Of a stretch of 64,000 nt of DNA, positions 9,243 to 18,043 are shown piece after piece. Where the stretch lies: positions 119,281 through 183,280 of the forward strand of contig LADT01000086.1 of NCBI GenBank assembly GCA_000961765.1, given 5' to 3'. The notes under the pieces are model-generated. The model worked only from the letters and a program-made list of their open reading frames with translations. It searched no databases and had not been told where the DNA came from. The DNA is from Clostridiaceae bacterium BRH_c20a (lineage in GTDB: Bacteria > Bacillota > Peptococcia > Peptococcales > BICA1-8). How positions within the stretch are numbered: position 1 is the first letter of the stretch; each line of letters begins with the position of its first letter. Position numbers and translations under genes: made by a program.

Positions 9243-10923
9243 GGACAGATACCCTCCCTTCAAAATTTTCACCTATATTTAGTACTTTTTGTGGGTCCCG
9301 GAGAGTAACTGAAGGTAATCTGGTATTTTCATCTTTCTTAACGATCAAAAGCTTTTGGAAATTACTATCATCTTTATTTGGATAATCGGAACGATAATGC
9401 CAAGAACCCCATCTGCTTTCTTTCCGCTCCTTAGAGGCTGTTGCAGAAAGAATTCCACAGGAAATGATACTTTCTACTTCGAAGGCCTTGACCAGATCAT
9501 GGACTCTATTTACTCTTATTTTTTTGAATAACTCTTTTTGCATTCCCTGCATTGTTTCAATCCCACGATTTAACTTATATTCGTTTTTGGGAGCTGTTAA
9601 AAATTCACCAATTAATCTTCGAGTCTTATACTCAAATTCTTCTATAGATACTTCAGCTTCTGTATTTTGCCATTTTTCTATCTTTTCTTTTATTGTGTCA
9701 ACATAACCTGTAGAATCTGCTAGCTCATTGCTAACAGTTTTTACATACTCAGTAGCCGTTTCAGCTGCAATCTCACCGAAAACAAATGCTCCGGATAAAT
9801 GTCCTCTGCCTACGTTTGCAACATCACCTGCAGCATACAGACCAGGAATAGACGCTTCCGCTTTTTCATTAACTACAATGCCTGTAATACCATGGCCACC
9901 ACATAAATAGGTTTCTGTTGGGCCAAGCTCGATATCACTTTCCCGGAAGTTAATACCTCGACCTTCAAAGAATCTTTCACAAGCAGGTTTTTCCGTTGTA
10001 AATAAAATATCTTCGATACTCTTAATTTTCTCTTCAGATAGGTGACTCATTCTTATTCGGGAATATCCTTTTCCATCAGTGTGTTCTTTGATAATAGACT
10101 TAATAGAAGGATGTCCAAAGTCCAGCCTTTCATCAAAGGCATTAAGTAATTGAGCACCTCGAGTAAGGGTAATGTAAAGCAGGGGAGAACTAATATCTTT
10201 AATAATATAATAATGCAGGGTATATTCGAGACCTGTTAACTCTGCACCAGCACGATATGCCAGGTTATATCCATCACCGGTATTGGCGGGACAATCATAT
10301 ACACCATAAAGATATCCATTAGGTGGTAAACCAAATCTGGCACAACCCCCGGAGGAAACAATTACCGCTTTGGCATTACAAATGATTATTTCGCCGGTAC
10401 GAATATTCATTCCTATAGCTCCAGCCATCCTGCCATCTTCCACAATAAGTTCTAAAGCCATAGTCCGATTGAGAACAATACAATCTGTTTTCTGCAGTCT
10501 TTCATATAATATTGTTTTTAAATTTGGTTCCTTCATAGTCACAGTATAACCTTTTTTAGCATGGGCTTTTACTACCTCGTATTCCCCATCATACTTGGGA
10601 AAATTTACCCCCCATTCAATAAGTTTTTGCATTAAAGGCCAGCTTCTTTTAGCCATCTCATAACTGGGTCCTTCATCCAGAACACCGTCACAACCTAATA
10701 CTGCGTCATCAACATAATCCTCGGGTGTTGCCACTCCAGGAACTGTAACAATATTTAATGCATCCATACCTCTGGGTATACAACCGCTGTATTTCATATG
10801 CCCTTTTTCAAAGACCACTACCCTTTGGTCTGGATTTGCTTCTTTGGAACGGAGAGCTGCCATTATCCCCGCACTACCGCCGCCGATTATTAAAATGTCT
10901 GTTGAAATTACACTTGTCTTCAA
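9235..10923 (-). CDS. AprA/fumarate-reductase-like FAD flavoprotein
   Basis: The 562-residue protein has the FAD_binding_2 motif GGGSAG at 14-19, GCARFGLP, GTETYLCGGHGITG-type active-site surroundings, AAGDVANVGRG, and a succinate-dehydrogenase-type C-terminal domain including ESRWGSWHYRSDYP. It belongs to the AprA/SdhA/FrdA superfamily. No aprB, dsr or sat gene is nearby, so a role in sulfate respiration is not supported. It is the first gene of the cluster, starts with TTG behind GAGGAGGTAAGG, and overlaps the GltD-like gene. A sensible inference is an NAD(P)H-linked reductase or dehydrogenase for the TRAP-imported acid. The substrate is unknown. Confidence 0.88.
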   Translation of the reverse strand: MKTSVISTDILIIGGGSAGIMAALRSKEANPDQRVVVFEKGHMKYSGCIPRGMDALNIVTVPGVATPEDYVDDAVLGCDGVLDEGPSYEMAKRSWPLMQKLIEWGVNFPKYDGEYEVVKAHAKKGYTVTMKEPNLKTILYERLQKTDCIVLNRTMALELIVEDGRMAGAIGMNIRTGEIIICNAKAVIVSSGGCARFGLPPNGYLYGVYDCPANTGDGYNLAYRAGAELTGLEYTLHYYIIKDISSPLLYITLTRGAQLLNAFDERLDFGHPSIKSIIKEHTDGKGYSRIRMSHLSEEKIKSIEDILFTTEKPACERFFEGRGINFRESDIELGPTETYLCGGHGITGIVVNEKAEASIPGLYAAGDVANVGRGHLSGAFVFGEIAAETATEYVKTVSNELADSTGYVDTIKEKIEKWQNTEAEVSIEEFEYKTRRLIGEFLTAPKNEYKLNRGIETMQGMQKELFKKIRVNRVHDLVKAFEVESIISCGILSATASKERKESRWGSWHYRSDYPNKDDSNFQKLLIVKKDENTRLPSVTLRDPQKVLNIGENFEGRVSVHE

Positions 10924-11104
10924 TTTATCCTTACCTCCTCATTTAAGATTGAGAATAATTTATTCTTTATCCACCCCCCTAGCTTAGATAGAATAATTAA
11001 CTTTTCTATACAAGATTTTCTCCATTAATTATTTTTGTCCTTTGTATAATTATTACTTATAGTTGCACTATTTTGACAATGTTTTCTGAAGCTTTTTGCA
11101 TAAA
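10924..11104 (-). other. Probable promoter region of the flavoprotein-TRAP cluster
   Basis: This AT-rich gap holds no gene. On the minus strand TTGTCA is followed about 18 nt later by an AT-rich TAATAATTATAC stretch, and TTGTAT is followed 17 nt later by TATCTA. Either could be a promoter; neither is convincing enough to fix. Confidence 0.3.
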
Positions 11105-11136
11105 TAAAAAACGGCCCCCGTTGGAACCGTTTTATT
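11105..11136 (-). terminator. Rho-independent terminator of the TauE/SafE gene
   Basis: On the minus strand AAAACGG pairs with CCGTTTT, with GC-rich sequence between, and a run of T follows. It lies directly after the permease stop codon. Confidence 0.75.
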
Positions 11137-11137
11137 C

Positions 11138-11860
11138 TTAGCCCACTATAGTTGTGATTAATAGATATATACCCGTTAATAATAACACCCAGTAGATAAC
11201 CTTATAAAAAAGTTGCTGATCTAATCGCGTATAAAGCCGCTCACCCAGATATATGCCTATTAACATAAATGGAATTGACCATAGAGTTGATAACCAAATA
11301 TTTTTTGCAATATTGTACATTGAAAGTTGGAGCAATAAACTAACCGAACAAATAAATACAAAATATGCCATAGTTGTACTACGCAGAACAGCCTTATCTA
11401 TTTTCGCTCCGGCAAAGTATATTAATAAAGGGGGTCCTGGCATACCTATGCTTGTAGTCAGCAACCCAGATAATATCCCTGTTAATAGCCCCTTAGCGTT
11501 GCTCTCTTTAATCTTAACTTTAGCTATTAATAACGCTGTCGAGGTAAGAATCAATATACTCACAAAAATCTTTAGTGGTTGAACATCAAGAAAAACGAAA
11601 ATTAGGAATCCAGGCAAAACTCCAATTAAACTCCCCTTAATTAATCTTATCAGATTTTCTTTGTTTACTTCATTACGGATTTTATAAGTCATTATGATAG
11701 TTATCAATAGACAAAGAATAATATTTAACTGAATTGCATCATGAGGTGAAAGTATTAGAAGTAAAAAAGGAATAGCCATCATAGCAAATCCGAAGCCTGT
11801 TCCAGCTTGCAAAATTGAAGCACATAATACTATTAAAGTTAAAACAAATGTACTAGTCAT
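11138..11860 (-). CDS. TauE/SafE family membrane permease
   Basis: The 240-residue protein has about eight predicted transmembrane helices and the features of the TauE/SafE (DUF81) family: an N-terminal QAGTGFGFAMMAIP segment and the mid-protein repeat LLTGILSGLLTTSIGMPGPP. Members export sulfite, sulfoacetate or other small anions, or import them. It is a single gene with its own terminator between ftsZ and the flavoprotein cluster. The neighbouring carboxylate cluster hints at an organic anion, but this is only context. Confidence 0.88.
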   Translation of the reverse strand: MTSTFVLTLIVLCASILQAGTGFGFAMMAIPFLLLILSPHDAIQLNIILCLLITIIMTYKIRNEVNKENLIRLIKGSLIGVLPGFLIFVFLDVQPLKIFVSILILTSTALLIAKVKIKESNAKGLLTGILSGLLTTSIGMPGPPLLIYFAGAKIDKAVLRSTTMAYFVFICSVSLLLQLSMYNIAKNIWLSTLWSIPFMLIGIYLGERLYTRLDQQLFYKVIYWVLLLTGIYLLITTIVG

Positions 11861-11924
11861 AAAAATTCCCTTTCTATGATAAGCTTTAGTCTAGGCAAGT
11901 TTCTCATATTCAAAACAAAACACA

Positions 11925-11953
11925 AAAAAACCTTGGAAGATACCAAGGTTTTA
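11925..11953 (-). terminator. Terminator after ftsZ
   Basis: AAAACCTTGG and CCAAGGTTTT form a perfect stem with a 6-nt loop, followed on the minus strand by seven T. It closes the dcw cluster. Confidence 0.88.
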
Positions 11954-11955
11954 TA

Positions 11956-12993
11956 TTATCTTCTCCGTAAAAACTCAGGAATAGTCCAGTCTTCGGTGGG
12001 AAAGTTTTTAATGGGAATCCTATCTTCTGCTTTAGGTCTTGGTTGATCAAAACCTGTAGCAATAACAGTGACTCTGATTTCCTCTTGCAAGTTTTCATCA
12101 ATAACTGCCCCAAAAATAATATTTGCTTCAGGGTCGGCTGCATCTGCAATAATCTCTGCTGCTTCATTAACTTCAAATAGGCTTAAACCTGCACCACCGG
12201 TAATATTTAAAAGCACACCTTTGGCGCCCTCTATAGATGTCTCCAATAAGGGAGAAGATATTGCATTACGGGCAGCACTAACAGCCCTGTTTTCACCTTT
12301 AGCAGTGCCTATTCCCATTAAGGCGGAACCGGTATTATGCATTATAGTTTTAACATCTGCAAAGTCCAGATTGATAAGTCCGGGGACAGCAATTAAATCT
12401 GAGATACCCTGGACTCCTTGACGCAAAACATCATCGGCAATCCGGAAGGCTTCATTAATGGAAGTATTCTTATCAACTACCTGAAGTAAACGGTCATTTG
12501 GAATAGTAATTAATGTATCCACTTTTTCCTTGAGGTTACCGGCACCTGTCACAGCCTGCTGAGAACGTTTCTTGCCCTCAAAAGTAAAGGGTTTAGTAAC
12601 CACTCCAACAGTCAACGCTCCTATTTCCTTTGCAATCTCAGCTACAACTGGAGCGGCACCAGTACCAGTACCACCGCCCATACCGGCGGTCACAAAAACC
12701 ATATCTGCACCTTTTAGAGCTTTTACTAACTCATCTCTGCTTTCTTCAGCAGCATTTTTTCCAATTTCGGGGTTAGCTCCTGCTCCTAGTCCTCTGGTCA
12801 GCTTAGTACCTATCTGAATTTTTATCTCCGCTTGAGAAAGGTATAGTGCTTGAGCATCAGTATTTACAGCAATAAACTCTACACCCTTTAAACCGGCTGC
12901 TATCATCCTATTTATTGCATTACTACCACCACCACCTACACCAATAACTTTTATCTGCGCAAACTGGTGGATATCTACATCAAATTCCAGCAT
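11956..12993 (-). CDS. ftsZ: Cell division GTPase FtsZ
   Basis: The 345-residue protein carries the tubulin signature GGGTGTG in [15 protein letters not shown], the T7 loop [11 protein letters not shown], and the C-terminal peptide IPEFLRRR that binds FtsZ partners. It polymerises into the division ring. I start it at the ATG at 12993 ([18 protein letters not shown]), which matches the family N-terminus and has GAAAGGGG upstream; an ATG 36 nt earlier is in frame but lacks support. It is the last gene of the dcw cluster. No ftsA lies upstream, so another FtsZ tether, such as SepF, is presumably encoded elsewhere. Confidence 0.98.
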   Translation of the reverse strand: MLEFDVDIHQFAQIKVIGVGGGGSNAINRMIAAGLKGVEFIAVNTDAQALYLSQAEIKIQIGTKLTRGLGAGANPEIGKNAAEESRDELVKALKGADMVFVTAGMGGGTGTGAAPVVAEIAKEIGALTVGVVTKPFTFEGKKRSQQAVTGAGNLKEKVDTLITIPNDRLLQVVDKNTSINEAFRIADDVLRQGVQGISDLIAVPGLINLDFADVKTIMHNTGSALMGIGTAKGENRAVSAARNAISSPLLETSIEGAKGVLLNITGGAGLSLFEVNEAAEIIADAADPEANIIFGAVIDENLQEEIRVTVIATGFDQPRPKAEDRIPIKNFPTEDWTIPEFLRRR

Positions 12994-13123
12994 GAAGCTA
13001 ACAACCCCTTTCGTCCTAGGTAACCACATATTATTAAAATAATAATTATTTCAAGTTTTCTAAACCTTAAATTCCACGTTACTTGAGATTTTTCCTTTTT
13101 TTTAGTAGTTAAATATTTTTCTA

Positions 13124-13891
13124 TTATTTTCTTTTAATCACTGGTGGTCCTGAAAAACGGAGGTCAATATATTCAATATTGCTATCATCTAAACCTTTCG
13201 TATTAAAATCCTCCAAAATATGATTCAAATCATAAAGCTTTTCTGAAATGTTTTCTAAAGAGCCTAAGCGAATTTCAATACCGTCTAGAGTATAGGCAAG
13301 TATATGCCCCTTGTTTTCTATGTTTATTTCAACTATGTCATTCAGCAGTTCCTGGAAGCTTTCGGAAATAATTCCTAAAGCTAAACTAAGTTCATCGTTT
13401 TTTATTACCTGACCTGGACCCGGTAACTGCTCTAAGTCAATCCCACTTATTACAGGGAGGTTATATTCACCAATATCATGAATTAAGGCTAAGAAAACCC
13501 CTTCCTTACTCACCTGAATAAAGCCGTCTGGGCAAACTAAAAGGCCAACCGGCTTACGCTCTATAACATTAATCTTTAGAGTATCTGGCAGCCCCCGCTT
13601 GATCTCTACTTCTTTTACAAAAGGGTGCACAGATATCCGTTTAATTATCTCTTTTTTATCAATCTTTATTAAATTTTGACCTTTATTTACCTGACTTAGG
13701 TTTAGTATTTTTTCAGTATCAAGGAGGTAATTTCCCGTAACATTTATATTTTCAATAGTAAAGAAAGGCGAATGGATAAAAAAATATAAACCCACTGCAA
13801 CCAAGAAAATATAAATAACAGGGTTTGGAATTTTATAATTATTTTTACTTTTTTTTACTTTCCTGTAACTATCTATATCCGCAACTTTCAT
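13124..13891 (-). CDS. ftsQ: Cell division protein FtsQ/DivIB
   Basis: The 255-residue protein has a basic cytoplasmic tail, one transmembrane helix at about 27-42, a POTRA domain beginning FTIENINVTGNYLLDTEKI and a following beta domain (VIERKPVGLLVCPDGF...). This is the FtsQ/DivIB architecture, a bitopic divisome protein that works with FtsL and FtsB/DivIC. It lies between murA and ftsZ with a clear start behind AGGGTGAAACAGG. The 130-nt gap to ftsZ may hold an ftsZ promoter. Confidence 0.93.
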   Translation of the reverse strand: MKVADIDSYRKVKKSKNNYKIPNPVIYIFLVAVGLYFFIHSPFFTIENINVTGNYLLDTEKILNLSQVNKGQNLIKIDKKEIIKRISVHPFVKEVEIKRGLPDTLKINVIERKPVGLLVCPDGFIQVSKEGVFLALIHDIGEYNLPVISGIDLEQLPGPGQVIKNDELSLALGIISESFQELLNDIVEINIENKGHILAYTLDGIEIRLGSLENISEKLYDLNHILEDFNTKGLDDSNIEYIDLRFSGPPVIKRK

Positions 13892-14079
13892 CCTGTTTCA
13901 CCCTATTTTGCCAAAAAATAAAAACCCCTCAACTAATTATAGCAAGGGCGCTATTGCTTGTCCAAGGTTTTCCTTTGAGAAAAACCTGCGATACAGGTTT
14001 TTCTGTGCTACAGTGCTATAGTAAATGCATAGGTTTAGGTTTCGCTTCGCTAGGTTAAGGTTGAGAAATACTTTTTCTT

Positions 14080-14138
14080 AGCCTTAACCTTAACCTTAGC
14101 CTTAGCCTTAGCCTTAACCTTAGCCTTAACCTTAACCT
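14080..14138. repeat. CCTTAR hexanucleotide tandem array
   Basis: About nine and a half copies of a 6-nt unit, CCTTAA or CCTTAG, lie in the gap between ftsQ and murA. A complementary GGTTAAGG word sits just upstream at 14052, so the RNA could fold back. The rest of the 263-nt gap (13892-14154) contains CTACAGTGCTATAG and CGCTTCGCTAGG words seen in other gaps. Confidence 0.85.
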
Positions 14139-14154
14139 GTCCCGTAAGGGACAT

Positions 14155-15441
14155 CTATTTCTCCATTCCCTTATTTGTTTCAGTTACTCGAATTACTTTT
14201 GCTCCTAGACCCCGCAGCTTTTGCTCAAAGTTTTCATATCCTCGGTCAATGTGATATATGGAATCAACAATAGTTGCATCCTCTGCACCTAAACCAGCTA
14301 TCGCCAAGGCTGCACCTGCCCGCAAATCTGAAGTGTTGACAAATGTCCCACTTAAGCTGCCTTTATTCTTACCTTTGATGACAGCAATTCTTCCTTCAAC
14401 TTTTATGTCTGCTCCCATCCGTCGCAGCTCATCCACATGCTTATAGCGGTTTTCAAAGATATTTTCACTGATAATACTTGTTCCTTGGGCTATTGACAAA
14501 AGTGCCATCATTTGAGGCTGCATATCTGTTGGAAAGCCGGGATAAGGCATTGTCTTTATATCTACCGGTTTTATTACATCGGGTCCAATCACCCGTACCC
14601 CAAAATCTTCTTCAAATAATTTAACTCCCATATCCTTTAGTTTTGCAACTATGGCTTCCATATGTCTCAAATGAATGTTTTCGATTTTAATATTACCTCT
14701 TGTAATGGCCGCTGCCGTCATAAAAGTACCAGCTTCAATTCGATCTGGGATAACGGTATGCTCTGTTGCAGTTAATTCATCAACACCATGAATAATAATT
14801 ACATCAGTACCTGCACCACTTACCTTAGCTCCCATATTATTTAAAAACTTTTGCAGATCGACTATTTCCGGCTCTTTAGCAGCATTAGAAATAACAGTTT
14901 TGCCTTCAGCTAAAACTGCTGCCATCATTAAATTTTCTGTTGCACCTACACTAGGAAAATCAAAACAAATTTCTGAACCCTTTAAGCGCCCTCCTGATGC
15001 TACTGCCTCAATAAATCCAAATTTCTCCTCAATAACAGCCCCCATAATACTTAAACCTTTTAAATGTAAATCCATTGGCCGTGAACCGATAGCACAGCCA
15101 CCAGGGAAACTTACTTTAGCAGAACCAAACTTAGTTAACAGGGGACCCATGACTAGATTAGAAGCCCGCATTTTACGCATTAGAAAATCAGATATCTCAA
15201 TTGAATTTACTTTAGACCCATCAATTTTCATGGTTGAACCTGACCACTCAATAGAGCAACCTAGAAACTCTAATACCTCTTTCATTACCTGTACGTCACG
15301 TAGTCTGGGTACATCATATATAACAGTTAGACCTGAAGAAAGTAGTGAAGCTGCTAATATAGGCAAAACGGCATTTTTAGCACCACTTATTCGCACAGAA
15401 CCAGAAAGAGGATTTCCTCCCATTATTATATATTTCTCCAC
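14155..15441 (-). CDS. murA: UDP-N-acetylglucosamine 1-carboxyvinyltransferase MurA
   Basis: The 428-residue enzyme catalyses the first committed step of peptidoglycan synthesis, adding enolpyruvate to UDP-GlcNAc. It shows the family start GGNPLSGSVRISGAKNAVLPILAA (with K22), the active-site loop cysteine C116 in PGGCAIGSRP that fosfomycin alkylates, and the conserved DRIEAGTFM and YPGFPTDMQ blocks. It starts 2 nt after murB. Its place inside the dcw cluster between murB and ftsQ fits several Clostridia. Confidence 0.97.
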   Translation of the reverse strand: MEKYIIMGGNPLSGSVRISGAKNAVLPILAASLLSSGLTVIYDVPRLRDVQVMKEVLEFLGCSIEWSGSTMKIDGSKVNSIEISDFLMRKMRASNLVMGPLLTKFGSAKVSFPGGCAIGSRPMDLHLKGLSIMGAVIEEKFGFIEAVASGGRLKGSEICFDFPSVGATENLMMAAVLAEGKTVISNAAKEPEIVDLQKFLNNMGAKVSGAGTDVIIIHGVDELTATEHTVIPDRIEAGTFMTAAAITRGNIKIENIHLRHMEAIVAKLKDMGVKLFEEDFGVRVIGPDVIKPVDIKTMPYPGFPTDMQPQMMALLSIAQGTSIISENIFENRYKHVDELRRMGADIKVEGRIAVIKGKNKGSLSGTFVNTSDLRAGAALAIAGLGAEDATIVDSIYHIDRGYENFEQKLRGLGAKVIRVTETNKGMEK

Positions 15442-15443
15442 TT

Positions 15444-16349
15444 TCAGCCCCCCAAAATCAGTACTTCTGGTTCGAGTAATATATTAAATTTTAGGTAAAC
15501 TTCTGTCTGAACTTTTTCTATTAAATCTAAGACATCCCTACAAGAAGCCCCTTTCATGTTAATAAAAAAATTAGCATGCTTATGGGAAACCTCTACCCCC
15601 CCTATTTGCCAGCCCTTTGCGCCTACTGCTTCTATTAACCTACCGGCAGAATCACCGGGCGGATTTTTAAAAACACTCCCGGCATTAGGGTATTCCCAGG
15701 GTTGGTTTGCTTTACGAAAATCAATGTTTTTCTGTATTTTATTCTTAATCTCCCAAGGATTCCCAATCGCTAATTTTAGATTACTTTCAATTACGATCCC
15801 TTTATCTGACTTTAGCTTGCTAGACCTATACGTAAAGCCCAAGTCACTTGTATTATAATGACTAAGCCTACCTTGATAATCCAACACAACCACACCGGCA
15901 ATTACATCTGACATACTGCTACCGTGGGCTCCTGCATTCATCACTACTGCTCCTCCTACGGTACCAGGAATACCGGCTGCAAATTCCAAGCCTGTTAATC
16001 CGCGGACAGCAGCCTGACTAGCTAAGTAAGGAAGTTTCACTCCCCCTTGTGCACAGATTTCTTCTCCATTGATTTTTAGTTTTTTTAAGCCACATATATT
16101 AATAACTAGACCGCGAATACCTTCATCTTTTACTAATAGATTGGAGCCTCCGCCGATTACCGTAATCGGAAGCTTTTCAAAATTAGCAAATTTCAAAGCC
16201 TTCACTAAATCTTCCCAATCTATTGGAGTATAGAATAAATCGGCCGGACCCCCAATACGCCAAGTGGTATGCTGGCTCATGGATTCCGAGACATTTATAC
16301 TCCCCTTTACTTCTTTCTTTAAAGACTGGGCAATGTTATGTAGGTTCAT
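15444..16349 (-). CDS. murB: UDP-N-acetylenolpyruvoylglucosamine reductase MurB
   Basis: The 301-residue FAD enzyme reduces UDP-GlcNAc-enolpyruvate to UDP-MurNAc using NADPH. Visible motifs are TTWRIGGPADL, the FAD-binding GGGSNLLVKDEGIRG, GIPGTVGGAVVMNAGAHG, YRSSKLK and NAGSVFKNPPGDSAGRLIE, ending with a conserved glutamate in LLEPEVLILG. This is the short type IIb-like MurB found in Gram-positives. It lies between murC and murA with very small gaps. Confidence 0.97.
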   Translation of the reverse strand: MNLHNIAQSLKKEVKGSINVSESMSQHTTWRIGGPADLFYTPIDWEDLVKALKFANFEKLPITVIGGGSNLLVKDEGIRGLVINICGLKKLKINGEEICAQGGVKLPYLASQAAVRGLTGLEFAAGIPGTVGGAVVMNAGAHGSSMSDVIAGVVVLDYQGRLSHYNTSDLGFTYRSSKLKSDKGIVIESNLKLAIGNPWEIKNKIQKNIDFRKANQPWEYPNAGSVFKNPPGDSAGRLIEAVGAKGWQIGGVEVSHKHANFFINMKGASCRDVLDLIEKVQTEVYLKFNILLEPEVLILGG

Positions 16350-16362
16350 AATAATTTCCCCT

Positions 16363-17757
16363 CTATACTGAGGCTAAAGCTTCCTTTTCTTTCAAGAGTA
16401 TATCAACTAGGTCAACTCCAACCCGCCAGATACTTCCTGCACCGAGAGTCAGTACTAAATCTCCGGGCTTAACAATTGAAGCTAAATATTTTATGATATC
16501 TTTGTGCTCCTTAAGATATGTCACATCTGTCTCTGCGGGAAGATTATCAACTATATTTTGGGTTGTTACCCCTGTAATCTGTTTTTCACCTGCTGAATAT
16601 ACCTCATCCAAAATTAATTTATCCGCCAAGGTAAAGCTTTGACCAAACTCTTTAGCTAAAAATTTAGTCCTGGTATACCTGTGGGGTTGAAAAATAGCAA
16701 TTATTCTGCCGTTATGGCTGCTTCTTGCTGCCTGCAGAGTTGCTTTAATTTCTGTTGGGTGATGGGCATAATCATCGACAATCTGAATGTTATTGACCTT
16801 TCCAATCATTTGAAAACGTCGTTGTACTCCTTGAAAGCTCTTTAAAGCCTTAAGTATCTCCGAGTTCTCTATGCCAAATTCGCAGCCTACACATATGGCT
16901 GCTAATGCATTACTTATATTATGCTTTCCAGGCACATTAAGTTCCAATTCTCCAATAAAATTTTCTTGATAATAAATTTTTGCCTTAGTCACTAGCCCTT
17001 CATAAGCAATATCCCGAGCTATATAATCGGCACTCTCCTTTAATCCATAGGTAATTAGCTTACCGGGAACATGCTTAGCAAGCTCTTTAACATATGGATT
17101 ATCCACACATAACACAGAAAAACCGGTTGGCCCTCCTAAGTCAACAAAATCATTAAATGCTTGAATAATATTTTCCAGTGAACCGTAGTGGTCTAAATGG
17201 TCATCTTCAATATTTGTAATTACTGTTGACCATGGCAAAAGCTTGAGGAAAGAACCATCACTTTCATCGGCCTCTGCGACCAGATAATCACCTCTTCCCA
17301 ATTTAGCATTTCCGCCGATATCATTAAGTTCTCCCCCAACTACAACCGTTGGGTCAAAATTATTTTTTTCCAGCACTAAAGCGATCATGGACGTAGTTGT
17401 AGTTTTGCCATGGGCTCCAGCGATGCAGATTGCTTTTTGATTTTGCATTAACCTTGCAAGCATCTCCGCCCTTTGAATTACGGGGATATTTAACTTTGCG
17501 GCTTTCTTGACTTCTTCATTTTCTTCAGGAATTGCAGTCGAAACTACAACAGTATCTACACCCTCTACCACATTATCTGCTTTATGCCCGGAATAAACCA
17601 AAGCACCGTTTTCTTGAAGTCTTTTTGTGGTATCACTCATATTTAAATCTGAGCCTGATATTTTGTAACCCAAATCTAAAAGAACCTTAGCGATACCACT
17701 CATTCCGGCACCACCAATACCAATAAAATGAATCCATTCCCGTTTATTAAAGGTCAA
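16363..17757 (-). CDS. murC: UDP-N-acetylmuramate-L-alanine ligase MurC
   Basis: The 464-residue Mur ligase adds L-alanine to UDP-MurNAc. It has the N-terminal HFIGIGGAGMSGIA dinucleotide-like motif, the P-loop GAHGKTTTTSM near residue 114, EADESDGSF, DDHLDHYG, the YAHHPTEIKATL block and HRYTR. It starts with TTG; no ATG is nearby and GGAAGGAG lies upstream. It precedes murB by 13 nt. Confidence 0.96.
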   Translation of the reverse strand: MTFNKREWIHFIGIGGAGMSGIAKVLLDLGYKISGSDLNMSDTTKRLQENGALVYSGHKADNVVEGVDTVVVSTAIPEENEEVKKAAKLNIPVIQRAEMLARLMQNQKAICIAGAHGKTTTTSMIALVLEKNNFDPTVVVGGELNDIGGNAKLGRGDYLVAEADESDGSFLKLLPWSTVITNIEDDHLDHYGSLENIIQAFNDFVDLGGPTGFSVLCVDNPYVKELAKHVPGKLITYGLKESADYIARDIAYEGLVTKAKIYYQENFIGELELNVPGKHNISNALAAICVGCEFGIENSEILKALKSFQGVQRRFQMIGKVNNIQIVDDYAHHPTEIKATLQAARSSHNGRIIAIFQPHRYTRTKFLAKEFGQSFTLADKLILDEVYSAGEKQITGVTTQNIVDNLPAETDVTYLKEHKDIIKYLASIVKPGDLVLTLGAGSIWRVGVDLVDILLKEKEALASV

Positions 17758-18043
17758 AGTCCTTCAACTCCTTCCAGCCATTCTAGTGCAAATAAAGAAA
17801 AACCTAAAGCGGGGTATGTTCTTTACTTTATATGCAAGACTAGTAAATTATGTTACTACATGGAAACTTGTCCAAGTTTTTAGTAAAGAGCAGCCTAAAA
17901 TTGGCTGCCGATCATTAATAGTATAAACAAAATTTTACCGGGATAATATGCTAGAAGAAGTAAAACTATATAATATTTATTGCACCTTTCAAGGACCACC
18001 CATTAACATTTTTACCAAGTAGGCACTGGTTTTATTTCATATC
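17758..18043. other. Gap between murG and murC
   Basis: This 286-nt gap has no credible gene. On the minus strand GCAGCC pairs with GGCTGC around 17891-17912 and AAACTTG pairs with CAAGTTT near 17867-17882; these may be weak transcription or processing signals. A promoter for murCBA could lie here but none stands out. Confidence 0.4.

Noticed and set aside
9235..10923. Adenylylsulfate reductase for sulfate respiration
   Set aside because: The protein is AprA-like only at superfamily level; no aprB, sat or dsr genes are nearby and the partner is GltD-like.
12994..13029. Twelve extra N-terminal residues on FtsZ
   Set aside because: FtsZ family N-termini match the start at 12993, which also has a Shine-Dalgarno site.
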